Of a stretch of DNA of 64,000 nucleotides, positions 27,705-35,541 are shown in pieces. Below the pieces are notes generated by a model. That model was not told where the DNA came from. It saw only the letters and a program-made list of their open reading frames with translations, and searched no databases. Each line of letters starts with the position of its first letter. Positions within the stretch are counted from its first letter, which is position 1. The translations under genes and the position numbers were made by a program. This DNA comes from CAVYOD01 sp963770045 (lineage in GTDB: Bacteria > Acidobacteriota > Aminicenantia > Aminicenantales > CAVYOD01), in contig CAVYOD010000015.1 in assembly GCA_963770045.1 (NCBI GenBank), positions 124,001 through 188,000 on the forward strand, read 5' to 3'.

Positions 27705-27733
27705 TTGACATTTCCCCTTTGCTGTGTTATAGG
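27705..27733 (+). promoter_or_regulatory. Sigma-70 promoter of the lipoprotein/YkuD gene set
   Basis: A perfect TTGACA (27705-27710) and TATAGG (27728-27733) are separated by 17 bases. The predicted start near 27740 gives a leader of about 258 bases before the lipoprotein start. That leader holds two tiny upstream ORFs and no recognised riboswitch; the 27646-27997 interval contains no other gene that I can see. Confidence 0.65.
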
Positions 27734-27927
27734 TTAGCGCATTAGAGAGTAACAGATATCGGCGGAAAAGAGGGAGTATCAAGCGTGCCATCGCAATCGA
27801 GTTGGACCAGGGACGACGAGCTGGCGCCCCCCTAGAATCACTCGCCCGACTTAACTTCTCTCTCTAGGAACCCACCGCAAAGGATGCTGACTCGGGCTCA
27901 GAGTTCAACTCAAGAAGGGAGGTGAGA

Positions 27928-27936
27928 ATGATTTGA
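27928..27936 (+). other. Minimal upstream ORF (ATG-ATT-TGA)
   Basis: A very strong ribosome-binding site (GGGAGGTGA, 27918-27926) stands just before ATG ATT TGA, a start codon followed by one sense codon and a stop. Such start-stop elements can hold ribosomes on a leader. Whether it is used is inference. Confidence 0.35.
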
Positions 27937-27965
27937 AGTCTAAGAATAATCAATCAAGGGAATTC

Positions 27966-28001
27966 ATGTATCTCAATCTAAAGAGGAGGATTCAAAAATG
28001 A
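27966..28001 (+). CDS. Eleven-residue upstream ORF coupled to the lipoprotein
   Basis: AAGGG precedes an ATG at 27966; the frame reads MYLNLKRRIQK and its TGA overlaps the lipoprotein ATG in an ATGA arrangement. The lipoprotein ribosome-binding site (AGAGGAGGA) lies inside this ORF, so its translation would pass over that site. This is a candidate leader peptide seen only as a pattern. Confidence 0.35.
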   Translation: MYLNLKRRIQK

Positions 28002-28594
28002 AAACCTTAGTGAAAGTTCTGGTCTTGGGTGTCATCGCTGCTTTCGTCTTCACGAGCTGTGCCAAACAGCCCACTCAGGCAATGAATGACGCCAAGGCCA
28101 CCATCGACGCCGCCGTGCAGGAAGGCGCCGATGTCTACGCCAAGGACGAGCTGAAAAAGCTCAACGATGACAACCAGGCGGCCCTGGACGAGATCACCGC
28201 CCAGAGCAAGAAGTTCTTCAAGAAATACGGACACGCCAAAGAGATGCTGGCCAAATTGAAGACCGACGCCGAGGCGGTGAAGGCGCTCATCCCGGCCAGA
28301 AAAGAAGAGGCCCAAAAGAACGCTATGGCAGCTCAGGACGAAGCCAAGAAAGCCGTCGCCGATGCCAAGGCATTGCTGGAAAAGGCTCCCAAAGGCAAGG
28401 GAACCAAAGCGGACATCGAAGCCATGAAGGCCGACCTTCAGGGTCTCGAGACTTCTCTGACGGAAGTCCAGACGGCGATCGATGGGGCCGATTATTTCGG
28501 CGCCAAGGACAAAGCCACGGTCATCAAAGACAAAGCGATGGCCATCAGCGACCAGATCAACAAGGCGATCGAGAAGGTCAAAGGTAAAAAGTAA
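27998..28594 (+). CDS. Alanine/lysine-rich coiled-coil lipoprotein
   Basis: This 198-residue protein has a signal peptide and a clear lipobox FTSC at about residue 21. The mature part is almost all charged helix with Ala, Lys, Asp and Glu heptads (for example AAQDEAKKAVADAKALLEKA), similar in style to Lpp-like or DUF4398-type envelope lipoproteins. It probably sits in the periplasm anchored to a membrane. It heads the gene set with two L,D-transpeptidases, which suggests a role in tying envelope and peptidoglycan. Confidence 0.75.
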   Translation: MKTLVKVLVLGVIAAFVFTSCAKQPTQAMNDAKATIDAAVQEGADVYAKDELKKLNDDNQAALDEITAQSKKFFKKYGHAKEMLAKLKTDAEAVKALIPARKEEAQKNAMAAQDEAKKAVADAKALLEKAPKGKGTKADIEAMKADLQGLETSLTEVQTAIDGADYFGAKDKATVIKDKAMAISDQINKAIEKVKGKK

Positions 28595-28612
28595 TCGGCG
28601 AAGACTTTCGTT

Positions 28613-29707
28613 TTGTACCTGAGATATTCTGGTTTTGCACTTTTACTTTTTTGTCTTCTCGCCTTTGGATGTCAAACACCACCGGTACCTCCGGAGGTTC
28701 AGAAAGCCGAGCAACAGGAATATGACCTCTGGAGGGCCGGGGCTCTTGTTTATTCTTTAGAAGACTACACCAATTACAAACAGGATCTTCAAAGAGCCAA
28801 GGAGAGGCTTGGAAAAGAGAAGCTGAAGCTTGGTTTTTTTCGGGATTATAGGCCCATCAAGGCGGATTTCGACCAGGTCCTCGAGAGGGGGGATAAGATC
28901 CTCCTGAAGGTCCACGAAATCAAAGACCTCAAATCCAGCTCTATTGTGGCCCAGGTCGCGGGGCTGCAATCCAAGCTGAAGACCTTGGAAGAGGTGACCT
29001 TGATCATCAACGAAAAGGGATTGGCTCGCAAAAAACTGGCCGAGGCTCAGGTCATGCTCAAGGAGGTCAGCCTGCTCACAGAGCAGGAGAAATTTGGCCA
29101 GGTCCCCGCTAAGGTCAATCGGATCGAGGCACTGGCCGATCAAGCCAGGGAAGCCGTCCTGGCCATGCTTGTCAGGTACCGGGATCCGGCCCAGATTGCC
29201 AAGTGGCGGAAGTGGGCCGATGAAACGGTCGCCGAGACACGCCGGAGTGGCTCGCTGGCTATTGTTGTTAATAAACTCGAACACAAACTGATCATCTACA
29301 AAAATGGGTCGGCCATCTCGACTTACGATGTCGGGTTGGGCAGCAACGGCTTGTCTGATAAACTCTATGCCGGGGATGATGCCACTCCCGAGGGCAAGTA
29401 CCAGGTCGTCCTGAAGATTCCAGCGTCGAAATACTACAAGGCCTTGTTGATCAATTACCCCAACGACGAAGACAGGAGGCAGTTTGTCCGGGCCAAGCAA
29501 CGGGGGGAACTCCTTCCGTCCGCAGGCATCGGCGGGTCGATCGAGATCCACGGCGGAGGAAAAGACAGCTTGACGGCGGGCTGTGTGTCCATGGAAAATG
29601 AAGATATGGATAAGGTCTATGATCTTATCAAAGTCGGGACGCCCGTAACGATCGTCGGGGCCCAGGATGTCGAGAACAGCGTTATCCGGGCCATCAAGAA
29701 CCTCTAA
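28613..29707 (+). CDS. L,D-transpeptidase lipoprotein with N-terminal coiled coil (YkuD)
   Basis: This 364-residue protein starts at a TTG, because no ATG lies in frame before the domain, with a signal peptide and lipobox AFGC near residue 20. Residues 25-210 are a long helical coiled coil; residues 220-355 form the YkuD catalytic domain, with IHGGGKDS and the catalytic Cys in TAGCVSM. Such enzymes make 3-3 peptidoglycan cross-links or attach lipoproteins to the wall. The adjacent Lys-rich lipoprotein is a possible substrate, which is inference. Confidence 0.85.
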   Translation: MYLRYSGFALLLFCLLAFGCQTPPVPPEVQKAEQQEYDLWRAGALVYSLEDYTNYKQDLQRAKERLGKEKLKLGFFRDYRPIKADFDQVLERGDKILLKVHEIKDLKSSSIVAQVAGLQSKLKTLEEVTLIINEKGLARKKLAEAQVMLKEVSLLTEQEKFGQVPAKVNRIEALADQAREAVLAMLVRYRDPAQIAKWRKWADETVAETRRSGSLAIVVNKLEHKLIIYKNGSAISTYDVGLGSNGLSDKLYAGDDATPEGKYQVVLKIPASKYYKALLINYPNDEDRRQFVRAKQRGELLPSAGIGGSIEIHGGGKDSLTAGCVSMENEDMDKVYDLIKVGTPVTIVGAQDVENSVIRAIKNL

Positions 29708-29713
29708 AGCGTC

Positions 29714-30355
29714 ATGAAAAGAGCGGCTCTTGTCTTTCTCGCGGCCGTGTATGTCGTTTTTCTCTGCCTGGAGGCCGGAGGTTATTTTCTGGGCTTGAAA
29801 CAGCTCTCTGCCTGGAAAAAACCGCCCTCGGCTCCGGGTTCTTACGGGAAGGGAGAGAAGGAGCGTGAATCACAGAGGGCGCAGCTGCAGAAAAAAATGA
29901 AGGTTGTTCTCCCCAAGAGCGTTTACATCGTCGTCGACACGGGTGCTAACATCATCTATCTCAAGAAGGGAGACGAGATCCTCAAAAAAGCGGTTATTTC
30001 CGCTGGCAGCGGAGATATCCTTGAAGAGCCTGGAGGGAAGAGGCAGTGGATATTTGACACGCCCCGGGGAGAATTCTCTGTCGACTCCAAGATCGAAGAC
30101 CCCTACTGGGTGAAACCTGACTGGGCATTCATTGAGGAGGGGGAGAAGATTCCCAAAAACCCGGAGGAGCGAATCGAGGCCGGAATGCTGGGCGACTATG
30201 CCCTCGGATTCGGCAAGGGCTTTTTCATTCACGGAACGCTCTATACCAGGTTGCTCGGCCGGAATGTGACCCACGGCTGCATCCGGGTGGGGGACGAAGA
30301 CCTGAAGGTGATCTTCAAGGCGTCTTCAATCGGGACGAAGATCTTCATCTATTGA
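29714..30355 (+). CDS. L,D-transpeptidase (YkuD family), membrane-anchored
   Basis: This 213-residue protein has an N-terminal hydrophobic anchor (residues 4-27) and a charged linker. The YkuD domain begins at VYIVVDTGANIIYLKKGD and contains the catalytic signature FIHGTLYTRLLGRNVTHGC, followed by IRVGDEDL. Spacing of the His and the Cys fits the family. It lies 6 bases after the first YkuD gene and overlaps the third gene of the set. Confidence 0.87.
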   Translation: MKRAALVFLAAVYVVFLCLEAGGYFLGLKQLSAWKKPPSAPGSYGKGEKERESQRAQLQKKMKVVLPKSVYIVVDTGANIIYLKKGDEILKKAVISAGSGDILEEPGGKRQWIFDTPRGEFSVDSKIEDPYWVKPDWAFIEEGEKIPKNPEERIEAGMLGDYALGFGKGFFIHGTLYTRLLGRNVTHGCIRVGDEDLKVIFKASSIGTKIFIY

Positions 30356-30357
30356 CC

Positions 30358-31053
30358 ATGCGGCACACTAGGATTTTGCTCGCGGGGCTTTTGCTCCTGC
30401 TGGGGACCGTTTTGGCGGCTCAGAAAACAAATTCGCTTTCTGAGAATTCCTACCTGGAAGAGGAACTCAACTTGGCCAAATCGCCTTCGTTTTATTTTAT
30501 CATTGACCTCGGAGCCAAGAAAATCGACCTCAAGGCCAGGGGTTTTGTGCTCAGGGAATGGCAGGTCCAAAGCGCCAGGGTCTGGGGGAAGAGGGTTCCT
30601 CTCGGCTCGATCAAACTTCTCCGAAAAACCAGCCTGTTCGCCCCTCAGCGGAAAAAGATCGTCCCCGGATCGGTGGAATCGACGGAACCATTCAATCCAA
30701 AGCCAAAGCCGGAGAGCAAGGCCGATCAAGTCAAAAAGAAAGAAGCGGCGACATTCGAGCTTCAGGCCCTGGAACTCAAAGACATGCCGAAAACGTACAG
30801 GCTCCAGCTGGAGGGGGCGATCGGCATCGAAGTCAGGTCCAAGGAAAAAGGTTTTTCCAAGTCCCTCCAAGGAACGTGGGACTCGCTTCGCTGGTATGCA
30901 ATTTATCCTCTCAGAACCCTCTGGTCCAGCCTCAAGAAAAGGTCCTTCACCGAGATAGAGATAACGCTCCAGAACGAGCGGGAGGCTGAGGCGCTGTACT
31001 GGGTCCTCCTGGAAGGCCAGAGGGCGATTATAAGGGCAACTCCCGCATCCTGA
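30358..31053 (+). CDS. Exported protein with a degenerate YkuD-like N-lobe
   Basis: This protein of about 231 residues has a signal peptide (ILLAGLLLLLGTVLAA). The segment FYFIIDLGAKKIDLKARGFVL aligns by eye with the opening strands of the neighbouring YkuD domain (VDTGANIIYLKKGDEILK) and is followed by a PLGSIKLLRKT block. There is no HG motif and no catalytic Cys, and the second half is a charged linker and an unrelated C-terminus. It may be a non-catalytic partner of the two transpeptidases. The start overlaps the upstream stop; TTG at 30352 is an alternative. Confidence 0.65.
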   Translation: MRHTRILLAGLLLLLGTVLAAQKTNSLSENSYLEEELNLAKSPSFYFIIDLGAKKIDLKARGFVLREWQVQSARVWGKRVPLGSIKLLRKTSLFAPQRKKIVPGSVESTEPFNPKPKPESKADQVKKKEAATFELQALELKDMPKTYRLQLEGAIGIEVRSKEKGFSKSLQGTWDSLRWYAIYPLRTLWSSLKKRSFTEIEITLQNEREAEALYWVLLEGQRAIIRATPAS

Positions 31054-31126
31054 GTCTTTCTTAATTAAGATCTCCATAGCAAAATTCCCCAGGGCAGGCT
31101 GAAAATAAAAAAAATCTATAAAATAA

Positions 31127-31147
31127 CTTGACAATAAGACACTCAGG
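31127..31147 (+). promoter_or_regulatory. HAIR-like HspR operator over the dnaK promoter
   Basis: CTTGACA, then 7 bases, then ACTCAGG matches the HAIR inverted repeat (CTTGAGT-N7-ACTCAAG) at 11 of 14 arm positions with exact spacing. It overlaps the -35 hexamer of dnaK. The HspR-type repressor is encoded two genes downstream in the same operon, which supports autoregulation by HspR with DnaK. Confidence 0.7.
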
Positions 31148-31156
31148 TTATATATT
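31128..31156 (+). promoter_or_regulatory. Sigma-70 promoter of the dnaK-dnaJ-hspR operon
   Basis: TTGACA (31128-31133) and TATATT (31151-31156) are separated by 17 bases. The start near 31163 leaves a leader of about 24 bases with AGGAGGA before the dnaK ATG. Confidence 0.65.
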
Positions 31157-31186
31157 ATAGACTTAATAAACTAGGAGGAATAAACA

Positions 31187-33118
31187 ATGCCGAAAATCAT
31201 AGGAATTGATTTGGGTACGACGAATTCCGTCGTTGCCATTATGGAAGGTGATAAGCCGACTGTCATCGCCAACGAAGAAGGCGGCAGAACCACGCCTTCC
31301 GTTGTTGCCTTTACTTCGAAAGGCGAACGCTTGGTGGGTCAGGTGGCCAAGAGGCAGAGAGTGACCAACCCGGAAAACACGATTTATTCTATCAAGAGAT
31401 TCATGGGTCGTCGCTATCATGAAGTGACTCAGGAAATAAAACAGGTGCCGTTTGTGATCACTCAGGCGGAAAACGGCGATGTCAGGGTCGAGGTGGTCGG
31501 GAAAAAATTTGCCCCACCCGAGATCTCGGCGCTCATCCTGCAAAAATTGAAAAAAGCGGCCGAAGATTACCTCGGGGAAAAGGTTCACAAGGCGGTGATA
31601 ACGGTCCCGGCTTACTTCAATGACAGCCAGCGCAAGGCAACCAAGGATGCGGGGACAATCGCCGGCCTGGAAGTGGTCAGGATCATCAACGAGCCGACCG
31701 CAGCCGCGCTCGCCTACGGCATGGACAAAAAGAAAGACGAAAAGATCGCCGTTTATGACTTTGGCGGCGGGACCTTCGATATCTCCATCCTCGAGGTGGG
31801 CGAGGGGGTCGTGGAAGTCAAAGCGACAAACGGAGACACCCATCTGGGCGGGGATGATATTGACCAGAGAGTCCAGGACTGGATTGTGACCGAATTCAAA
31901 AAAGAGAGCGGTATCGATCTGACCAGGGATAAGATGGCCCTGCAGCGGCTCAAAGAGGCCGCGGAAAAGGCCAAGATCGAGCTCTCGACAACTCTGGAGA
32001 CCGAGATCAACCTGCCCTTTATCACGGCCGATGCAGCAGGCCCCAAGCACCTCCTTATGAAAATGACCCGGGCCAAGCTGGAGCAGCTTGTAGAGGACCT
32101 CATCCAAAGGTCGGTCGCGCCCTGCAAACAGGCCCTCTCCGATTCCGGCCTAAAGCCCGAAGAGATCGATGAAGTCGTTCTCGTCGGCGGCCAGACCAGG
32201 ATGCCCAGGATCCAACAACTGGTGCGTGAGCTCTTCGCGAAAGAACCGCACAAGGGCGTGAATCCCGATGAAGTCGTGGCCGTTGGCGCGGCCATCCAGG
32301 GTGCCGTCCTGGGCGGTGATGTGAAGGACGTCCTGCTTCTCGACGTCACCCCCTTGACTCTGGGCGTTGAGACCTACGGCCAGGTGTTCACCAAGATGAT
32401 TCCTCGAAATACCACGATTCCCACCAAGAAGACCGAGACCTTCTCGACCGCCTCAGACAACCAACCCAGTGTGGAAATCCATGTCCTCCAGGGGGAGCGA
32501 GAGATGGCCGCCGACAACAGGACCCTCGGACGATTCCATTTGGATGGCATTCCGCCCGCACCACGAGGAATTCCTAAGATCGAGGTGACCTTTGATATCG
32601 ACGCGAACGGAATCCTCCATGTGTCGGCCAGGGATTTGGGAACGGGAAAGCAGCAGGCCATAACGATCACCGGCCACAGCGGCCTGGACGAGAGAGAGAT
32701 AGACCGGATGGTCAAAGATGCCGAGGCCCATTCAGAAGAAGACAAGAAAAGACGCGAAATGATCGATGCCAAAAATCAGGCCGACCAGATGATCTACAGC
32801 CTGGAGAAGCTCCTCCGGGAGAGCAGAGGCCGAATTCCCGAGCCCGAAGCGCAGAGCGTTCAGGCCGAGATCGAAAACACCAAAAAGGCCGTCCAGAGCG
32901 AGGACATCGGCCGGATCAACCAGGCTATGGCCGACCTCTCGCGGGCTTCCCACAGGCTCACCGAGAGGATGTATCAGTCTAGCGGACAGCAGCAGGCCCA
33001 GCAGGATTTTTCTCAGCCGCAGTCCCCGGGCAAAGACCACAGCCAGAGCTCCCGGGCCGGGAATCCCGATGAGGAAGTCATCGAAGCAGAGGTCGTCGAT
33101 GAAGATAAAAAGAGCTGA
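31187..33118 (+). CDS. dnaK: Chaperone DnaK (full length)
   Basis: This 643-residue Hsp70 has the ATP-binding motif IGIDLGTTNSVVAIMEG, AVITVPAYFNDSQR, INEPTAAALAYG, the phosphate motif YDFGGGTFDISI and the substrate domain starting after LLLDVTPLTLGVET. The full helical lid (about residues 505-610) is present and the C-terminus closes with VIEAEVVDEDK, the usual DnaJ/GrpE-contact tail. It opens the operon with dnaJ, hspR, a sigma factor and a DnaC-like ATPase. A second, lidless copy lies at 55544. Confidence 0.97.
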   Translation: MPKIIGIDLGTTNSVVAIMEGDKPTVIANEEGGRTTPSVVAFTSKGERLVGQVAKRQRVTNPENTIYSIKRFMGRRYHEVTQEIKQVPFVITQAENGDVRVEVVGKKFAPPEISALILQKLKKAAEDYLGEKVHKAVITVPAYFNDSQRKATKDAGTIAGLEVVRIINEPTAAALAYGMDKKKDEKIAVYDFGGGTFDISILEVGEGVVEVKATNGDTHLGGDDIDQRVQDWIVTEFKKESGIDLTRDKMALQRLKEAAEKAKIELSTTLETEINLPFITADAAGPKHLLMKMTRAKLEQLVEDLIQRSVAPCKQALSDSGLKPEEIDEVVLVGGQTRMPRIQQLVRELFAKEPHKGVNPDEVVAVGAAIQGAVLGGDVKDVLLLDVTPLTLGVETYGQVFTKMIPRNTTIPTKKTETFSTASDNQPSVEIHVLQGEREMAADNRTLGRFHLDGIPPAPRGIPKIEVTFDIDANGILHVSARDLGTGKQQAITITGHSGLDEREIDRMVKDAEAHSEEDKKRREMIDAKNQADQMIYSLEKLLRESRGRIPEPEAQSVQAEIENTKKAVQSEDIGRINQAMADLSRASHRLTERMYQSSGQQQAQQDFSQPQSPGKDHSQSSRAGNPDEEVIEAEVVDEDKKS

Positions 33119-33182
33119 CCCGACAGGATAGCCCCGACCCGGGACGAGGAGTCCGGGGGAGAGCGGGCTGAAGGCGGACGCG

Positions 33183-34295
33183 ATGGACAAGGACTTTTAC
33201 CGGATATTGGGAATAGACAGGTCTGCCTCGACATCGGAGATCAAGAAAGCCTATCGAAAGCTAGCCCGCAAGTACCACCCTGATCTCAACCCGGGAGACA
33301 GGGCTGCCGAGGCGAGGTTCAAAGAGATCCAGGAGGCCTATTCGGTGCTCGGCGACCCCAAGAGAAGGGCCCAGTATGACCAGTTCGGAACGATCGGAGA
33401 CGTCCCTCCGGGCCCCGGCCAGGAGCATGCGTATCCTCCCCCGGCGGGGTTTGAAGGATTCGATTTCTCCGATTACGGAACCTCTTCATTCAGGGATTTT
33501 TTTGAGGACATTTTCCGGGGCGGCGCTTCTGTCCCCCAGGCAGCTCCCGAGAAAGGGGAAGACCTGCATCATACGATGAACATCGGTTTCGAGGAGGCGA
33601 TCAGCGGTCTCCAGACAAAGATCCGCCTCGACCGGAAACTGAATTGCATCTCCTGCCAAGGAGCGGGTTACCTCCGAAGCGGGCCGCAGAAAAATTGCCC
33701 CGCCTGTGGGGGGAGCGGCCGTTCCACCGTCCAGAGAGGCTTCATGAGATTCTCCTCTCCCTGTGCGGATTGCCGGGGGACAGGACGGGCCCGAGGCGAG
33801 ACCTGCCCGACCTGCCATGGTCAGGGCCACGTGCCACAGCTCGAACTCATCAATGTGAGAATCCCAGCCGGAGTCGACACCGGATCCAAGGTGCGCATCC
33901 CGGAGAAGGGAAATGCCGGGAAGAACGGAGGGCCGCCCGGCGACCTCTACATTTCTATCGAGGTCTCTCCACACCCACTTTTCCGGCGAGAGGGGGCCAA
34001 CATCTATGTCAAGGTTCCGATCACGGTCCCCGAGGCCACTCTGGGAGGCAAGATCGAAGTCCCCACACTTTATGGGAAAGCCGTGATCAGGATCCCTCCG
34101 GGGACAAAATCGGGCCAAAAATTCCGAATCAAGGAGCGGGGAGCTCCGGTCCCGGGGAAGCGCGTGAGGGGAGACGAATACGTCGAGGTTTCGATCGTAC
34201 CTCCCCCCTTTGATGATCAAAGAATCCGGGATCTGATGCGTGAGCTCCAGTCGATCTCGGGTCCCAATCCGAGGGATCGAATGGGTATGAACTGA
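33183..34295 (+). CDS. dnaJ: Chaperone DnaJ
   Basis: This 370-residue co-chaperone has a J domain with HPD at residues 32-34, a short Gly/Phe region and all four zinc motifs (CISCQGAG, CPACGGSG, CADCRGTG, CPTCHGQG). The C-terminal substrate domains begin at VRIPAGVDTGSKVR. It stimulates DnaK ATPase and delivers clients. It follows dnaK after 64 bases and hspR begins 1 base after its stop. Confidence 0.96.
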   Translation: MDKDFYRILGIDRSASTSEIKKAYRKLARKYHPDLNPGDRAAEARFKEIQEAYSVLGDPKRRAQYDQFGTIGDVPPGPGQEHAYPPPAGFEGFDFSDYGTSSFRDFFEDIFRGGASVPQAAPEKGEDLHHTMNIGFEEAISGLQTKIRLDRKLNCISCQGAGYLRSGPQKNCPACGGSGRSTVQRGFMRFSSPCADCRGTGRARGETCPTCHGQGHVPQLELINVRIPAGVDTGSKVRIPEKGNAGKNGGPPGDLYISIEVSPHPLFRREGANIYVKVPITVPEATLGGKIEVPTLYGKAVIRIPPGTKSGQKFRIKERGAPVPGKRVRGDEYVEVSIVPPPFDDQRIRDLMRELQSISGPNPRDRMGMN

Positions 34296-34296
34296 G

Positions 34297-34695
34297 ATGA
34301 GAGATAAAAAAGAACCGAAGGTCTTTTACCACATCAGCAGTGTTTCTAAAAGGTACAATCTCCACCCGCAGACATTGCGCCTGTACGAACGGGAAGGGTT
34401 GCTCAAGCCCTCACGGAGCCGGGGGAACACCCGGCTCTACACGGAAGAGGATCTCAGGCAACTCGAGCTGATCCTGAACCTCATCCGCGATCTGGGCGTC
34501 AATCTGGCCGGAGTGGAAGTCATCTTGAACATGCGCCAAAAGATGGAGCAGATCGAAAAGGAAGTCGGCGCCTTTCTCGATTTCGTCAGGACCGAATTCT
34601 GTCGTGGAAAAGACGACGAATTTGAATTGAAGAAAAAAAGCTTGGTCCACGTCACGCCGGGAAAACTCGTCAAGGTTGAAAAAACGGGGCGTTGA
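34297..34695 (+). CDS. hspR: HspR-type MerR-family heat-shock repressor
   Basis: This 132-residue protein has a MerR winged helix (ISSVSKRYNLHPQTLRLYER, EGLLKPSRSRGNTRLYTEED), a dimerisation helix and a charged tail. HspR proteins repress dnaK operons at HAIR sites with DnaK as co-repressor. The position after dnaJ and the HAIR-like site at 31127 both fit. It lacks the metal-ligand Cys array of sensory MerR proteins. Confidence 0.88.
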   Translation: MRDKKEPKVFYHISSVSKRYNLHPQTLRLYEREGLLKPSRSRGNTRLYTEEDLRQLELILNLIRDLGVNLAGVEVILNMRQKMEQIEKEVGAFLDFVRTEFCRGKDDEFELKKKSLVHVTPGKLVKVEKTGR

Positions 34696-34698
34696 AGC

Positions 34699-35541
34699 AT
34701 GGACGACCAGGGATATCTTGATTCCAAGAACCTGCGGCACTACTTCGAGCAGATCTCCAAATTTCCAAGCTGCAGCGAAGAGGAGGAAAAACAGCTGGGA
34801 GTCTTGATCAGGCAGGGCGATAAGACGGCCATGAAAAAGCTGATCGAAGCCAACCTCCGGTTTGTCGTCTCCTATGTCAAGAAATACCGGGGCATGGGAC
34901 TGGGCATGCTCGACCTGATCAACGAGGGGAACATCGGGCTTCTCGAGGCGGCCAAGCGGTATGATCCCAACCGCAATGTCCGCTTCATTTCCTACGCTGT
35001 CTGGTGGATCCGCCAGGCGATTATTCATGCCTTATCGCAATACTCGCGCATCTACAATCTGCCGCAGAAGATCTCCGATCAGATCTCCCAGATGAAGAAA
35101 AAAACGGCTCAGCTCAAGACCGAGCTGGGCAGAGAGCCCACCAGGGAAGAGATCGCCGAGGCCATGAATGTCACTTGCGAAGACATCGAAGACCTCCAGA
35201 TCCTCCAGGAGAAAAATCTTTCGCTGAGCGACAGGTATCATGATGAGGACCTGGAGGTGGAGGAACGGGTCAAAGACGAGCTCTCTCCCTCCGTTGAGTA
35301 CCAGATCATCAAGTCCTCGATCCAGCAGCAGATCAGAGAAATGTTGGGAGAGTTGGATGAGAAGGAGGCACTTGTGCTAAAATTGCGGTTCGGGCTGGAC
35401 GATGACCGGCCCCGGACCCTCCAGGAGATCGGAGACAGCCTGAGTTTGACGAGGGAACGTATCCGCCAGATCGAGCAGAAGGCGATGCGGAGGTTGGCCC
35501 GCTCGCATCGGCTCCAGCAGCTCAGAGGATATTTAAACTGA
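34699..35541 (+). CDS. RNA polymerase sigma-70 family factor, group 2/3-like
   Basis: This 280-residue factor has region 1.2 (residues 8-40), region 2 with LRFVVSYVKKYRGMGL and FISYAVWWIRQAI, region 3 (PTREEIAEAMNV) and region 4 with LRFGLDDDRPRTLQEIG and the helix-turn-helix LTRERIRQIEQKAMRRL. Region 1.1 is absent, so it is not the main housekeeping factor by length. Being 3 bases after hspR within the dnaK operon, it may direct stress genes, which is inference. It overlaps the next gene by 1 base. Confidence 0.9.
   Translation: MDDQGYLDSKNLRHYFEQISKFPSCSEEEEKQLGVLIRQGDKTAMKKLIEANLRFVVSYVKKYRGMGLGMLDLINEGNIGLLEAAKRYDPNRNVRFISYAVWWIRQAIIHALSQYSRIYNLPQKISDQISQMKKKTAQLKTELGREPTREEIAEAMNVTCEDIEDLQILQEKNLSLSDRYHDEDLEVEERVKDELSPSVEYQIIKSSIQQQIREMLGELDEKEALVLKLRFGLDDDRPRTLQEIGDSLSLTRERIRQIEQKAMRRLARSHRLQQLRGYLN

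Noticed and set aside
27740..27997. Riboswitch in the lipoprotein leader
   Set aside because: I could not match the leader to conserved cores of common riboswitches that I know, and saw no terminator hairpin with a T-run. Only the small ORFs are supported.
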